NCBI RefSeq assembly: GCF_947488135.1
Contig: NZ_CANKYW010000008.1
Span: 62,001 to 126,000 of the forward strand
DNA length: 64,000 nucleotides
Source of the DNA: an uncultured Marivita sp.
GTDB taxonomy: Bacteria > Pseudomonadota > Alphaproteobacteria > Rhodobacterales > Rhodobacteraceae
Direction: 5' to 3'
Shown: positions 8,612 to 17,244 of the stretch, piece by piece
Position numbering within the stretch: position 1 is the first letter of the stretch
Layout: every line of letters starts with the position of its first letter
Position numbers and translations under genes: made by a program
Notes under the pieces: model-generated
What the model was told of the DNA's origin: nothing
Databases searched by the model: none
What the model saw: the letters and a program-made list of their open reading frames with translations, nothing else

Positions 8612-9688
8612 TCACGCTCCGAGGTTCAGGGCGCGGCCGGTTTCGGCATCGAACAGCTTGATGAGATGCGCCGGGACATGGACCGTGCCGACGCCGTAGA
8701 GATGGTTGATGTCTCCGTTGGTGTCGGCTTTGAAAACGAGGTTGTCCTCGCCGTGATGGGCGTGAAGCAGCGCTTCGGACCCCAGCGGTTCCACGAGGTC
8801 GAGATTGATGGGCAGGGCCGTGGTGCCTTCGGATTCGGCCAGCGTCACATGCTCGGGGCGGACGCCCACGATCACGTCGCGGCCCTGATGGCCGTTGATG
8901 GCGCCGTGCAGCCGAAGTTCGGTATTGCCGATTTTCGCGCCGGTTTCCGTAAGGACGCCCTTCATCTGGTTCATCGGCGGTGAGCCGAGAAAGCCGGCGA
9001 CGAAGGTGTTGGCCGGGTTGTTGAACAACTCCATCGGGGTGCCGATCTGTTCGATGCGGCCGTCATTCATCACGACGATCCGGTCGGCGAGGGTCATCGC
9101 CTCGACCTGGTCGTGGGTGACGTAGACCGAGGTCACGCCAAGACGGTTGTGCAGGCGCTTGATCTCGGCGCGCATCTGGGTCCGCAGCTTGGCATCGAGG
9201 TTTGAGAGCGGTTCATCGAAGAGAAACACCTTGGGGTGACGCACGATGGCGCGGCCCATGGCGACGCGTTGGCGCTGACCGCCCGACAGGTCCGCCGGGC
9301 GGCGGTCGAGGTACGGCGTGAGGCCCAGAATCTCGGCCACATCGTCGATGGTGGTCTTGATCTGGTCTTTCGGCATCTTCCGGATGCGCAGGCCGAAGGC
9401 CATGTTCTCTGCCACGTTCAGGTGTGGGTAGAGCGCGTAGTTCTGGAACACCATGGCGACGTCACGGTCTTTCGGTGCGACCCGGTTCATGCGGCGGCCG
9501 TCGATCATCAGATCGCCGTCGGTGATTTCCTCCAGGCCCGCGATCATCCGCAGCGTCGTCGATTTCCCGCAGCCCGACGGGCCCACGAGGACGACGAATT
9601 CCTTTTCCGCAACGTTCAGATCAATGCCGTGGACGACCTGCAAAGCGCCGTATGCCTTGACGATCCCACTCAGATTCACTCCGGACAT
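8612..9688 (-). CDS. ABC transporter ATP-binding protein (MsmK/UgpC/AlgS type)
   Basis: A 358-residue CUT1 ATPase. Walker A GPSGCGKST, signature LSGGQRQRV, Walker B FLFDEPLSNLDA and the switch His in TSVYVTHDQ are intact. A C-terminal regulatory (TOBE/OB-fold) part follows (GVRPEHVTL). I start it at ATG 9688 because GGGAGGGG lies directly before it; an in-frame ATG 18 codons earlier adds sequence that does not look like the family. It is the first gene of the minus-strand alginate operon, so its promoter lies in the operator-rich gap shared with the GntR gene. Confidence 0.88.
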   Translation of the reverse strand: MSGVNLSGIVKAYGALQVVHGIDLNVAEKEFVVLVGPSGCGKSTTLRMIAGLEEITDGDLMIDGRRMNRVAPKDRDVAMVFQNYALYPHLNVAENMAFGLRIRKMPKDQIKTTIDDVAEILGLTPYLDRRPADLSGGQRQRVAMGRAIVRHPKVFLFDEPLSNLDAKLRTQMRAEIKRLHNRLGVTSVYVTHDQVEAMTLADRIVVMNDGRIEQIGTPMELFNNPANTFVAGFLGSPPMNQMKGVLTETGAKIGNTELRLHGAINGHQGRDVIVGVRPEHVTLAESEGTTALPINLDLVEPLGSEALLHAHHGEDNLVFKADTNGDINHLYGVGTVHVPAHLIKLFDAETGRALNLGA

Positions 9689-9750
9689 TGTCCCCTCCCA
9701 ATGGTGTGGTTGCTCCTCATCGCCGACCAAATGGCGAATCAACCATGCAG

Positions 9751-9797
9751 ACTGGTATACTAGTCAAAAAACAAGAATACTAGTCTGGTATACTAGT
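9751..9797. promoter_or_regulatory. Operator cluster between divergent uronate operons
   Basis: Three similar sites lie in 47 bases. ACTGGTATACTAGT at 9751-9764 and TCTGGTATACTAGT at 9784-9797 are imperfect inverted repeats centred on GTATAC, and AATACTAGT at 9776-9784 is a half copy. FCD-type GntR regulators commonly bind TGGTATACCA-like palindromes, and the gntR gene starts 50 bases to the right. The sites sit between the ATPase start (9688) and the regulator start (9848), so they could control both directions. Binding is inferred. Confidence 0.7.
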
Positions 9798-9847
9798 TTG
9801 ATTTCTGATACCGGTGTTTCTAAGTATCCGCTCGAAAGGAGCATCCT

Positions 9848-10540
9848 ATGACATTGGCGACAGCCCTTACGGAGCGACGCACCGCCGTCGACGACGTCTA
9901 CGATTACCTGCACGAGCAAATCTCGACGTTGCAGCTCAAGCCGGGCGACCGCATCTCGGAAGCGGAGATCGCGGCGCAATTCGGCATTTCGCGGCAGCCC
10001 GTGCGCGACGCGTTCAGCCGCCTTGCCAATCTCGACCTGCTCTTGATTCGCCCGCAGCGCGCGACCGAGGTGCGTCGGTTTTCCATGCGGGCCATCGAAA
10101 AGGCGCGGTTCGTCAGGGCGGCCATCGAGAAAGAGGTGCTGTTTCGCGCGGCGGCGCATTGCGATGCCGAAGGCGCGCGGATGCTGGAGGAGTCGTTGCA
10201 GAAACAGGCCGACGTGGTCGATTTCGGCCGCTATGAGGATTTCGGCCCCGAGGATTACGGGTTCCATCGCAAGCTGTGCGTCATCGCCCGCGCCGAGTTC
10301 GCGTTCGATGTCATCCTCGAGGAAAAGGCCAAGGTGGATCGCCTGTGCATGCTTGGCATGGATAAGGAACAGCGCCTGCCCGATCTTCTGGACGATCACC
10401 GCAAGATCGCCGAGGCTGTGACGCAGCGCGACGCGCCCGCCGCGATTGCCGCCGGCATGGCGCATCTGTCCCGTCTCGATGAAACCATCGAACGGATTAG
10501 GGCCACCAATGCCAACTACTTTGAACGCGAAGACAGCTGA
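9848..10540 (+). CDS. GntR-family regulator, FCD (FadR/VanR-like) type
   Basis: A 230-residue regulator. Residues about 15-80 form the GntR winged helix (VYDYLHEQISTLQLKPGDRI, then ISRQPVRDAFSRLANLDLL). The rest is an all-helical FCD ligand domain with the metal/ligand-binding type residues RAAIEKE, FHRKL and DDHRKIAEAV. AAAGGAG precedes the ATG. It is divergent from the alginate import operon and is followed after 66 bases by the second uronate operon, so it is the probable repressor of both; the effector is likely a uronate intermediate such as KDG or DEH (inference). Confidence 0.87.
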   Translation: MTLATALTERRTAVDDVYDYLHEQISTLQLKPGDRISEAEIAAQFGISRQPVRDAFSRLANLDLLLIRPQRATEVRRFSMRAIEKARFVRAAIEKEVLFRAAAHCDAEGARMLEESLQKQADVVDFGRYEDFGPEDYGFHRKLCVIARAEFAFDVILEEKAKVDRLCMLGMDKEQRLPDLLDDHRKIAEAVTQRDAPAAIAAGMAHLSRLDETIERIRATNANYFEREDS

Positions 10541-10606
10541 CACCCGCGCGGGGGCTGTCCGAGGCACGGGCCGACCGACCGGCGGCACCCGAACCGGATC
10601 TGATCC

Positions 10607-11980
10607 ATGACCGAGACCACATCGCCCACCTCCCTGTCGCCGTCCCCCGGCGCGCGCGACGTGTTCGCGCTGGCCTGGCCGATGACGCTCAAGGCGATCT
10701 TCTTGCACGGGACGGTGGTGATCGACGGGTTGCTGCTGTCGTCACTGGGCGAATCCGCGCTGGCGGCAATGGGTCTGGCGGCGGCCCTGGGCGGGATGGT
10801 GCTGGGGGTGATTTTCGCGTTCTCGCACGCGATGCAGATCCGCACGGCGCAGGCGTTCGGCGGCGGCGACCCGGTGTTCCTGAAATCGGTTTTGGGCTCG
10901 GGCCTGACCGTGAGCCTGAGCATCGGGGTGGCCGGGATCGGCCTGATCTTCCTCTTCGGCGGTATGCTGATCGCCACGCTCGCCCCAAGCGCCGAGATCG
11001 CGGCGCAGGCGGAAACCTATCTCAAGATTTTCAGCATCGTGATCTTCGGCGAGGCGATCGGCCAATGTATCGCCAGTTTCTTCAACGGGTGCAGCCGCAG
11101 CAAGCTGCCGCTTTACGGCTATCTGCTGTCGGTGCCGATCAACGTCATCAGCAGCGTCGGACTGATCCACGGGCTGTGGGGTCTGCCCGCGCTTGGCATC
11201 GCCGGGGCGGCGATGGGCAGCGCTATCGCGATCAGTGTCCAGACCGCGTTCTGGAGCGTTCTTTTGCTGCGCACGAACGGGCATCTCCGCCACGTCGCGG
11301 GCTGGCACAACGGTGCGTTTCTGCCGACGATCCGGCGTCATGTCGGGTTCTCCCTGCCCATCGCCGCAACCTTCGTCAGCGCCACGATGGCCACCCATGT
11401 CTGTTCGCTGATCTACGCGAACATGTCGCTCAACGGCTTTGCGGCGATGACATTGATCGCGCCGTGGAACCTGTTGGCGGGGCAGGTCGCGATGCAGTGG
11501 ACACAGGCGACGGGCATCCTCGTGGCGCAGCTTTTGGGAAGGCGCACGCCCGAAGACATCCTCGACCGGTTCCTGTCGCGGGCCTGGGCGGGGGCCTTTG
11601 CGGCGGCGGGGATCGTGTCGCTGGTCTTTCTCGTCATGTGCCTGTCGCTCGATTGGGTCTATCCCGATCTGGAGCCGGAAACCCGCGCGATCCTGTTCGG
11701 CTTTCTGCCGATCCTGCTGGTGATCCAGTTCCCCCGCGCCACCAACGCGATCTGTGGCAACACGCTGCGCGCGGCCGGGGACACTGTGTACGTCATGCAC
11801 ATCTTCATCTGGAGCCAGTGGGCCTTTCGCGTGCCCGCGACGGCGCTCTTCGTTCTCTATCTCGATCTGTCGCCGTTCTGGATCCTGTCGCTTTTCCTCT
11901 GGGAGGAAGTGATCAAATTCCCCGCCTTCCACCGCCGCCTCTGGCGCGGCGACTGGAAGCGCTCCGACGTTGCCGCGTGA
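10607..11980 (+). CDS. MATE-family efflux transporter
   Basis: A 457-residue polytopic membrane protein of the MatE fold, with two halves of about six spans each (first half starting DVFALAWPMTLKAIFLHGTVVIDG). MATE proteins are cation-coupled antiporters that export organic compounds. It lies inside the uronate operon, 40 bases before kduI, which is unusual: a substrate in this pathway is not known. It may export a toxic keto-uronate, or may simply be an inserted gene. Family assignment is firm; role is open. Confidence 0.82.
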   Translation: MTETTSPTSLSPSPGARDVFALAWPMTLKAIFLHGTVVIDGLLLSSLGESALAAMGLAAALGGMVLGVIFAFSHAMQIRTAQAFGGGDPVFLKSVLGSGLTVSLSIGVAGIGLIFLFGGMLIATLAPSAEIAAQAETYLKIFSIVIFGEAIGQCIASFFNGCSRSKLPLYGYLLSVPINVISSVGLIHGLWGLPALGIAGAAMGSAIAISVQTAFWSVLLLRTNGHLRHVAGWHNGAFLPTIRRHVGFSLPIAATFVSATMATHVCSLIYANMSLNGFAAMTLIAPWNLLAGQVAMQWTQATGILVAQLLGRRTPEDILDRFLSRAWAGAFAAAGIVSLVFLVMCLSLDWVYPDLEPETRAILFGFLPILLVIQFPRATNAICGNTLRAAGDTVYVMHIFIWSQWAFRVPATALFVLYLDLSPFWILSLFLWEEVIKFPAFHRRLWRGDWKRSDVAA

Positions 11981-12020
11981 TCCGCGCGGCCATCCACACT
12001 CGCATCCCAGGGAGGAAAAG

Positions 12021-12851
12021 ATGCTCAAAACCAACCTTCGCCGCGCCATTGATCCGCGCCACGCCAAGACCTTCGACACGACCGAACTGCGCAACGAGTT
12101 CCTCATCGACACGCTGTGGCAGGATGACGAGGTCTGCCTGACCTATTCGCAATACGACCGCATGATCGTCGGGGGGGCGACGCCGAAGTCGGGCCCGCTG
12201 ACCATCGACGCGGTGGATCAGACCGGGACGCCCTCTTGGCTCGACCGGCGCGAGGCGGTTCTGGTGAGCCTTGGCACCTCCGGCACCGTCGAAGCCGGGG
12301 GCGAGACCTACGAGATGGGGCGCTGCGACATGCTCTATCTCGGGATGGGCACCGGTGCCGTGACGCTGAGCGGATCGGACGACGCGCATTTCTACATCAT
12401 CTCGGCACCCGCGCACCGGGAGATCGCGGCGCGGCTGGTCACGATCGACGATGCGGCGCAGGTGCCGCTGGGGGACCGGGACACCAGCAACGAGCGGGTG
12501 ATCTACCAGTTCGTGCATCCGGCCGTGATGGAAAGCTGCCAGATCGTCATGGGCATGACCAAGCTCGGCACGGGATCGGTCTGGAACACCATGCCCGCGC
12601 ATTACCACGAGCGGCGTTCCGAGGCGTATCTCTACCTCGATCTAGAAGAGGGGCAGAACATCGTGCACCTGATGGGGGAGCCCGACGAGACCCGCCATCT
12701 GATCGTGCGCAACGAACAGGCGGTGCTGTCACCGCCGTGGTCGATCCATAGCGGGGCGGGCACGTCCTCCTATGCGTTCATCTGGGCGATGGCCGGGGAC
12801 AATGTCGACTACACCGATGTCGACATGGTCGCGATGGAGGACCTGCGGTGA
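12021..12851 (+). CDS. kduI: 5-dehydro-4-deoxy-D-glucuronate isomerase
   Basis: A 276-residue cupin enzyme converting 5-keto-4-deoxyuronate (DKI) to 2,5-diketo-3-deoxygluconate (DKII). The Zn site is visible: AHYHERRSEAY supplies two His and a Glu, and PPWSIHSGAG supplies the last His. RVIYQFVHP and the MGMTKLGTGSVWNTMP segments are classic KduI. GGAGG at 12011-12015 sets ATG 12021 as the start, although the frame extends upstream. The stop overlaps the kduD start by GTGA. Length is that of the E. coli enzyme within a few residues. Confidence 0.93.
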   Translation: MLKTNLRRAIDPRHAKTFDTTELRNEFLIDTLWQDDEVCLTYSQYDRMIVGGATPKSGPLTIDAVDQTGTPSWLDRREAVLVSLGTSGTVEAGGETYEMGRCDMLYLGMGTGAVTLSGSDDAHFYIISAPAHREIAARLVTIDDAAQVPLGDRDTSNERVIYQFVHPAVMESCQIVMGMTKLGTGSVWNTMPAHYHERRSEAYLYLDLEEGQNIVHLMGEPDETRHLIVRNEQAVLSPPWSIHSGAGTSSYAFIWAMAGDNVDYTDVDMVAMEDLR

Positions 12852-13603
12852 GTCGGTTCTCACTGGCAGGCACGCGCGCTTTCGTGACCGGGGCCAATAC
12901 CGGCATCGGTCAGGCGATTGCGGTCGACCTCGCGCAAGCGGGGGCGCATGTGATCGCGGTGGGGCGGTCGTCCATGGATGACACTTTGGCCAAGGTGGCG
13001 GCGGTGGGTGGCACGGCCGATCCGCTCACGGCTGACCTTGGCACCGTCGCGGGCGCGCAAGCGGCCTTTGCCGAGGCCGAGGACAAATTCGGCCCGATCG
13101 ACACGCTGGTGAACAACGCCGGGATCATCCGCCGCGACGACAGTCTCACCTTCTCGGAAGAGGATTGGGACGCGGTGATGGAGATCAACCTGAAGGTCGT
13201 CTTCTTCCTCAGCCAGGCTTTCGCCAAGGCGCGGATCGCAACGGGGCAGGGCGGCAGCATCATCAACATCGCCTCGCTCCTGTCCTTTCAGGGCGGCATC
13301 CGCATCCCGTCCTACACGGCCTCCAAGAGCGGGGTCGCGGGGCTTACCAAGACGCTTTCGAACGAATGGTCCGGCAGTGGGATTACCGTGAATGCGGTGG
13401 CTCCGGGATATGTGGTCAGCAACAACACCGAAGCGCTGCGCGCCGACCCCGAGCGGAACAAGGCCATCCTGGACCGCATCCCGCTGGGGCGTTGGGCCGA
13501 GCCCGAGGACATCGCGGGCGCCGTGACCTTCCTCGCCTCTCCGGCGGCGCGATACGTGACCGGGATCACGCTGCCCGTCGATGGCGGTTGGCTGGGCCGA
13601 TGA
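12848..13603 (+). CDS. kduD: 2-dehydro-3-deoxy-D-gluconate 5-dehydrogenase (SDR)
   Basis: A 251-residue SDR that reduces 2,5-diketo-3-deoxygluconate to KDG using NAD(P)H. Seen: cofactor motif TGANTGIGQ, NNAGIIRR, catalytic YTASK and the C-terminal PVDGGWLGR, all typical of KduD. It begins with GTG overlapping the kduI TGA, so the two are translationally coupled and act in sequence. It provides a second route to KDG beside the SDR at 1940-2683. Confidence 0.9.
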   Translation: MSRFSLAGTRAFVTGANTGIGQAIAVDLAQAGAHVIAVGRSSMDDTLAKVAAVGGTADPLTADLGTVAGAQAAFAEAEDKFGPIDTLVNNAGIIRRDDSLTFSEEDWDAVMEINLKVVFFLSQAFAKARIATGQGGSIINIASLLSFQGGIRIPSYTASKSGVAGLTKTLSNEWSGSGITVNAVAPGYVVSNNTEALRADPERNKAILDRIPLGRWAEPEDIAGAVTFLASPAARYVTGITLPVDGGWLGR

Positions 13604-14742
13604 GCCTGCGGGTGCTGGTCGCAGGCACAGGGTTTGCGGGGCGGGGGCACACCGCCGCCTTTCGCGCCGCGGGCTGCGAGGTGGTGGGCATGGTCGGCCG
13701 GACAGAGCATGTCGTGCGAGAGATCACCGACACGCTGTCGATCCCCTTCGGCGGTTGCGATTGGGATGCGGCGCTGGCAAAGTTTAAGCCCGACCTTGTC
13801 GCCATCGCCACGCCGGGCGGCGCGCATTACGGTCCGATCAAAGCGGCCATCGCGGCGGGCTGTCATGTCTTCTGCGACAAGCCGATGACGACCGAGGGCG
13901 CGACCGCGACAGAACTGCGTGACCTGGCGGCGGCGCGTGGGATCAAGACCGCCTATGCGGCGAGCTTCCAATACACGCCGAGCGTTCAGCACGCCAAGCG
14001 GCTGATCGCAGAGGGCGCGATTGGGGAGCCGACGGAGATCGAGAGCATCTCTCATTTCAACCTCGAACGCGGCATCCCGTTCGGCTGGTCGCACCGCGCG
14101 GAGGCGGGGGGCGGGCGGCTCAACAACAATTTCACCCATTCGCTGGCCATCGCGCAGACGCTGATCGACGGGGTCATCACCCAGATCGCCGGTGACGTGC
14201 GCGACGATCTGGGGCGCGCGCCCATCGTGGACGGTGTGCATGACTTCACCACGCGCCGCGCGTTCATCCCCGAAGACCTGACCGACCCCGCGCTGGAGTG
14301 GGGCGAGAGCAATGTGGAATGGTCCTACACGGTGATGGCGCGAATGGCCTCTGCGATGGCGCGGCAACCCGTGTCGGTTCTGTTCAAGCATGGCGGGCTG
14401 GTGCCCCGGTTCCACGAGGACCACATCGCGATCTACGGAACGACGGGCGCGATCTACCTCAAGGGGCATTACGGCTCTGGCGCGCTGTTGCTGCACGACG
14501 GGTCCGATTGGACCGAACAGACCACGCCCGAGGACATTGCCGCCACCGTGCCCGATGGGCTGGGCGAGACCGAGCAGTGCTGGCACGTTCTGGCGGACCT
14601 CTTCGTGCGCGACATCCGGGGCGAGACGGTGCCGCCTTATCCGACCTTCGCGCAAGGGGCACAGTACCAGACCATCATCGACATCCTACGCCGGTCGGGC
14701 CCGTGGGTGGATGTCTCGGACCTAAGCGGGGGGACCGCATGA
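13600..14742 (+). CDS. Gfo/Idh/MocA-family oxidoreductase (first copy)
   Basis: A 380-residue NAD(P)-dependent oxidoreductase. The Rossmann part begins VLVAGTGFAGRGH and carries the family EKP-like motif as CDKPMTTEG; the C-terminal domain has GWSHRAEAGGGRLNNNFTH in the substrate pocket. Start ATG overlaps the kduD stop (ATGA) and its own stop overlaps the manD start in the same way, so it is one unit with the uronate genes. The substrate is not recognisable; a sugar acid or uronate (for example reduction to an aldonate feeding ManD) is inference. Confidence 0.8.
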   Translation: MSLRVLVAGTGFAGRGHTAAFRAAGCEVVGMVGRTEHVVREITDTLSIPFGGCDWDAALAKFKPDLVAIATPGGAHYGPIKAAIAAGCHVFCDKPMTTEGATATELRDLAAARGIKTAYAASFQYTPSVQHAKRLIAEGAIGEPTEIESISHFNLERGIPFGWSHRAEAGGGRLNNNFTHSLAIAQTLIDGVITQIAGDVRDDLGRAPIVDGVHDFTTRRAFIPEDLTDPALEWGESNVEWSYTVMARMASAMARQPVSVLFKHGGLVPRFHEDHIAIYGTTGAIYLKGHYGSGALLLHDGSDWTEQTTPEDIAATVPDGLGETEQCWHVLADLFVRDIRGETVPPYPTFAQGAQYQTIIDILRRSGPWVDVSDLSGGTA

Positions 14743-15965
14743 AAATCACCGATGCACGGGTCTTTGTCGGCGGGCCGGGGAAGAATTACGTCACGCTCAA
14801 GATCATGACCGATCAGGGCGTCTACGGTCTGGGCGATGCGACGCTCAACAACCGCGAAACGCTGCCCGCCGCGTATCTACGCGACTACTTGATCCCGAAC
14901 CTGATCGGGAAGGACCCGCGCAACTCAGAGGATATCTGGCAGTTTTTCTACCGGGGTGCGTATTTCCGGCGCGGGCCCATCGCCATGGCCGCTTTCGGGG
15001 CGATCGATATGGCGCTTTGGGACATCAAGGCAAAGCTGGCCGGGATGCCCTTGTACCAGTTGTTCGGCGGCAAGAGCCGGGACGGCGCGCTGGTCTATGC
15101 CCATGCCACCGGTGCCGATCTGGACGATCTGATGGAGAGCGTCGCGCGCTACGTGGCGCTGGGTTACAAGGCGGTGCGCGTGCAATGCGGCATTCCCGGT
15201 ATGCCGACGGCCAGCTATGCGGTGCCCGAGCAAAAGAGCGCCGGCAAGGACCACATCACCGACTTCAGCGGCATCATCCCCAAGACCGAGATCTGGGACA
15301 CCGATCGCTACATGCGCTTCATGCCGGGCGCTTTGGCCGAGGTGCGGGACCGGTTCGGGCCGGAACTCAAGATCCTGCATGACGTCCACCACCGCCTTCT
15401 GCCCCGCGAGGCTGCGGAATTCGCCAAGGCCGTCGAACCGGTGGGGCTCTACTGGTTGGAGGATCCGACCCCGGCCGAGGATCAGTCCGCGTTGCGGCTC
15501 ATCCGTCAGCATGCGACTACGCCGATCGCGATTGGTGAGGTTTTCAATTCGATCTGGGACTGCAACGCGCTGATCGAGAATGAACTGATCGATTTCATCC
15601 GCGTTGCCGTGACCTATGCGGGTGGGATCACCCACGTCAAACGCATCGTCGATCTGGCCGCGCTGCACCACGTCCGCACCGGGTTTCATGGCGCGCCGAG
15701 CCATTCGCCCATCTCCATGGCGGCGCAGCATCACCTGAACGCGTGGGCGCCGAATTTCGGCATCCAGGAATATCTCGTGCTCGGCACCCCCGCATGTGAT
15801 GCGCTTTTTCCATCTGATCACGCCCTGCGCGACGGCCTTTTCCATGTCAGCGACGCGCCCGGGCTTGGGGTCGATTTCGACGAGGACGAGGCCGCGCGAT
15901 ACGAATATGCGCCGGGCAGCCATCCGGTTGTGCGGCTCGAGGACGGGACGATGTGGAATTACTGA
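14739..15965 (+). CDS. manD: D-mannonate dehydratase, enolase superfamily (ManD/RspA type)
   Basis: A 408-residue mandelate-racemase-type enzyme. Metal ligands follow the ManD pattern: Asp (with His two later) in HDVHHRL, Glu in WLEDPTPAEDQ, Glu in GEVFNS. VRVQCGIPGM and TASYAVP carry the Arg and Tyr of the extra catalytic loop, and HGAPSHSP the catalytic His. The product of D-mannonate dehydration is KDG, so it joins the other routes of the cluster at the kinase. Start ATG overlaps the preceding stop. ManD relatives include weakly active RspA and gluconate dehydratases, so activity on mannonate is likely but not certain. Confidence 0.85.
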   Translation: MKITDARVFVGGPGKNYVTLKIMTDQGVYGLGDATLNNRETLPAAYLRDYLIPNLIGKDPRNSEDIWQFFYRGAYFRRGPIAMAAFGAIDMALWDIKAKLAGMPLYQLFGGKSRDGALVYAHATGADLDDLMESVARYVALGYKAVRVQCGIPGMPTASYAVPEQKSAGKDHITDFSGIIPKTEIWDTDRYMRFMPGALAEVRDRFGPELKILHDVHHRLLPREAAEFAKAVEPVGLYWLEDPTPAEDQSALRLIRQHATTPIAIGEVFNSIWDCNALIENELIDFIRVAVTYAGGITHVKRIVDLAALHHVRTGFHGAPSHSPISMAAQHHLNAWAPNFGIQEYLVLGTPACDALFPSDHALRDGLFHVSDAPGLGVDFDEDEAARYEYAPGSHPVVRLEDGTMWNY

Positions 15966-17023
15966 TGACCAAGGTGGATACGAATCTTCCCATCGGTGTC
16001 GCCCTGATCGGGGCGGGGATGATCGCGAAAACTCATGTCGCCGCGTTGTCGGCGGCACGGGATGTGGCGCAGCTGCGGAAGGTCATTTCGCGCAGACCGG
16101 ACCGCGCGCGGTATCTTGCGGAGCTTTACGATGGGCCTGTGCCCGTATTCTCGGACGATGTTGCTGCGGTCGCGGCGGACCCGTCGATCCCGGTGGCCAT
16201 CGTCGCGACCCCGCCAAGCGTCCGCAAGGAGGTGATCGACACCCTCGCGCGGGCGGGCACGCATATCCTTCTGGAAAAGCCGGTAGGCCGGACCCCGGAA
16301 GAGGCGCTGGAGGTTGTCGAGATTTGCGAGCGCGAGAACGTGATACTTGGCGTGCTGTTCCAGCACCGGATGCGCGCGCCCGCGATTGCCGCCGCGCGTC
16401 ATGTCGCGAGCGGGGCGCTTGGCAAGCTCGGGCTGGTGGAGATCGACGTGCCGCTCTGGCGTGATCAGTCCTATTACGATGAACTGGGTCGGGGCACCTA
16501 TGCCCGCGATGGCGGCGGGGTGATGATCACCAACGCCATCCACTCCCTCGACCTTGCGATGAGCCTGGCCGGTCCGGTGACGGGTGTGCAGGCCATGACG
16601 GCCACGACGTCGCTGCACCGGATGGAGGCAGAGGATTTTGCCGTCGCCGGATTGCGTTTCGCCTGCGGGGCCGTTGGCTCTCTCGTCGCGAGCACGGCAA
16701 TGTTCCCGCACCGGACCGAGATCATCCGCCTGCATTTCGAGCATGGCAGCCTAAGGATCGACAAGGACGCGCTGGAGATCTCTTGGCGGGACGGGCGCAG
16801 GAGCGTCGAAGCCCAGAGCGCGGCTGCGGGCGAGGTCAAACCCCTATCGGGTGGCAAACACGAATGGCACCAGGCCGTGATCGAGGATTTCATCGACGCC
16901 ATCCGGTCGGGGCGGAAGCCGATGGTCAGCGGACGCGAGGCGCTGCTGTCGCAGGAGGTGATTGCCGCGATCGAGCGATCGTCGCGGACCGGGAGCGCTG
17001 TTGATATCGGGGCGGCACTTTGA
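15965..17023 (+). CDS. Gfo/Idh/MocA-family oxidoreductase (second copy)
   Basis: A 352-residue oxidoreductase with N-terminal GVALIGAGMIAKTHVAAL and the catalytic-dyad motif LLEKPVGRTPEEA. ARDGGGVMITNAIHSLDLA carries the conserved His/Asp of the C-terminal domain. ATG overlaps the manD TGA (TGATG). It is only distantly like the copy at 13600, so they probably act on different substrates rather than being a recent duplication. It ends the visible uronate operon. Substrate unknown; myo-inositol or sugar-acid dehydrogenase relatives are the alternatives. Confidence 0.8.
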   Translation: MTKVDTNLPIGVALIGAGMIAKTHVAALSAARDVAQLRKVISRRPDRARYLAELYDGPVPVFSDDVAAVAADPSIPVAIVATPPSVRKEVIDTLARAGTHILLEKPVGRTPEEALEVVEICERENVILGVLFQHRMRAPAIAAARHVASGALGKLGLVEIDVPLWRDQSYYDELGRGTYARDGGGVMITNAIHSLDLAMSLAGPVTGVQAMTATTSLHRMEAEDFAVAGLRFACGAVGSLVASTAMFPHRTEIIRLHFEHGSLRIDKDALEISWRDGRRSVEAQSAAAGEVKPLSGGKHEWHQAVIEDFIDAIRSGRKPMVSGREALLSQEVIAAIERSSRTGSAVDIGAAL

Positions 17024-17244
17024 GCCTCGAAAGGTGCTTCACCCGTGCAGCCGTCTGTTTGCGTGGGCGCGTGGCGCCGCAACTGCCGCGTCATATTATC
17101 GACGACATTCAGCGCTAATTTCACTGATCTTTCCACCGCCTCACTGGCGTGAGGTCATGTCCGTCAACCATTCAGACAAAAGTTGCTTGAAACATACACA
17201 ATAACAGATACAACTTCTGCGAGTGCAGATAAGAGGTTCGTCTA

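Noticed and set aside
10742-12112. Minus-strand frame (456 codons) opposite the MATE gene
   Set aside because: Charged, low-complexity shadow without motif; the MATE gene has clear membrane periodicity.
17139-17154. CCTCAC-TGGC-GTGAGG hairpin after the second oxidoreductase gene as terminator
   Set aside because: Only 6 bp, no T-run and over 110 bases past the stop; too weak to call.
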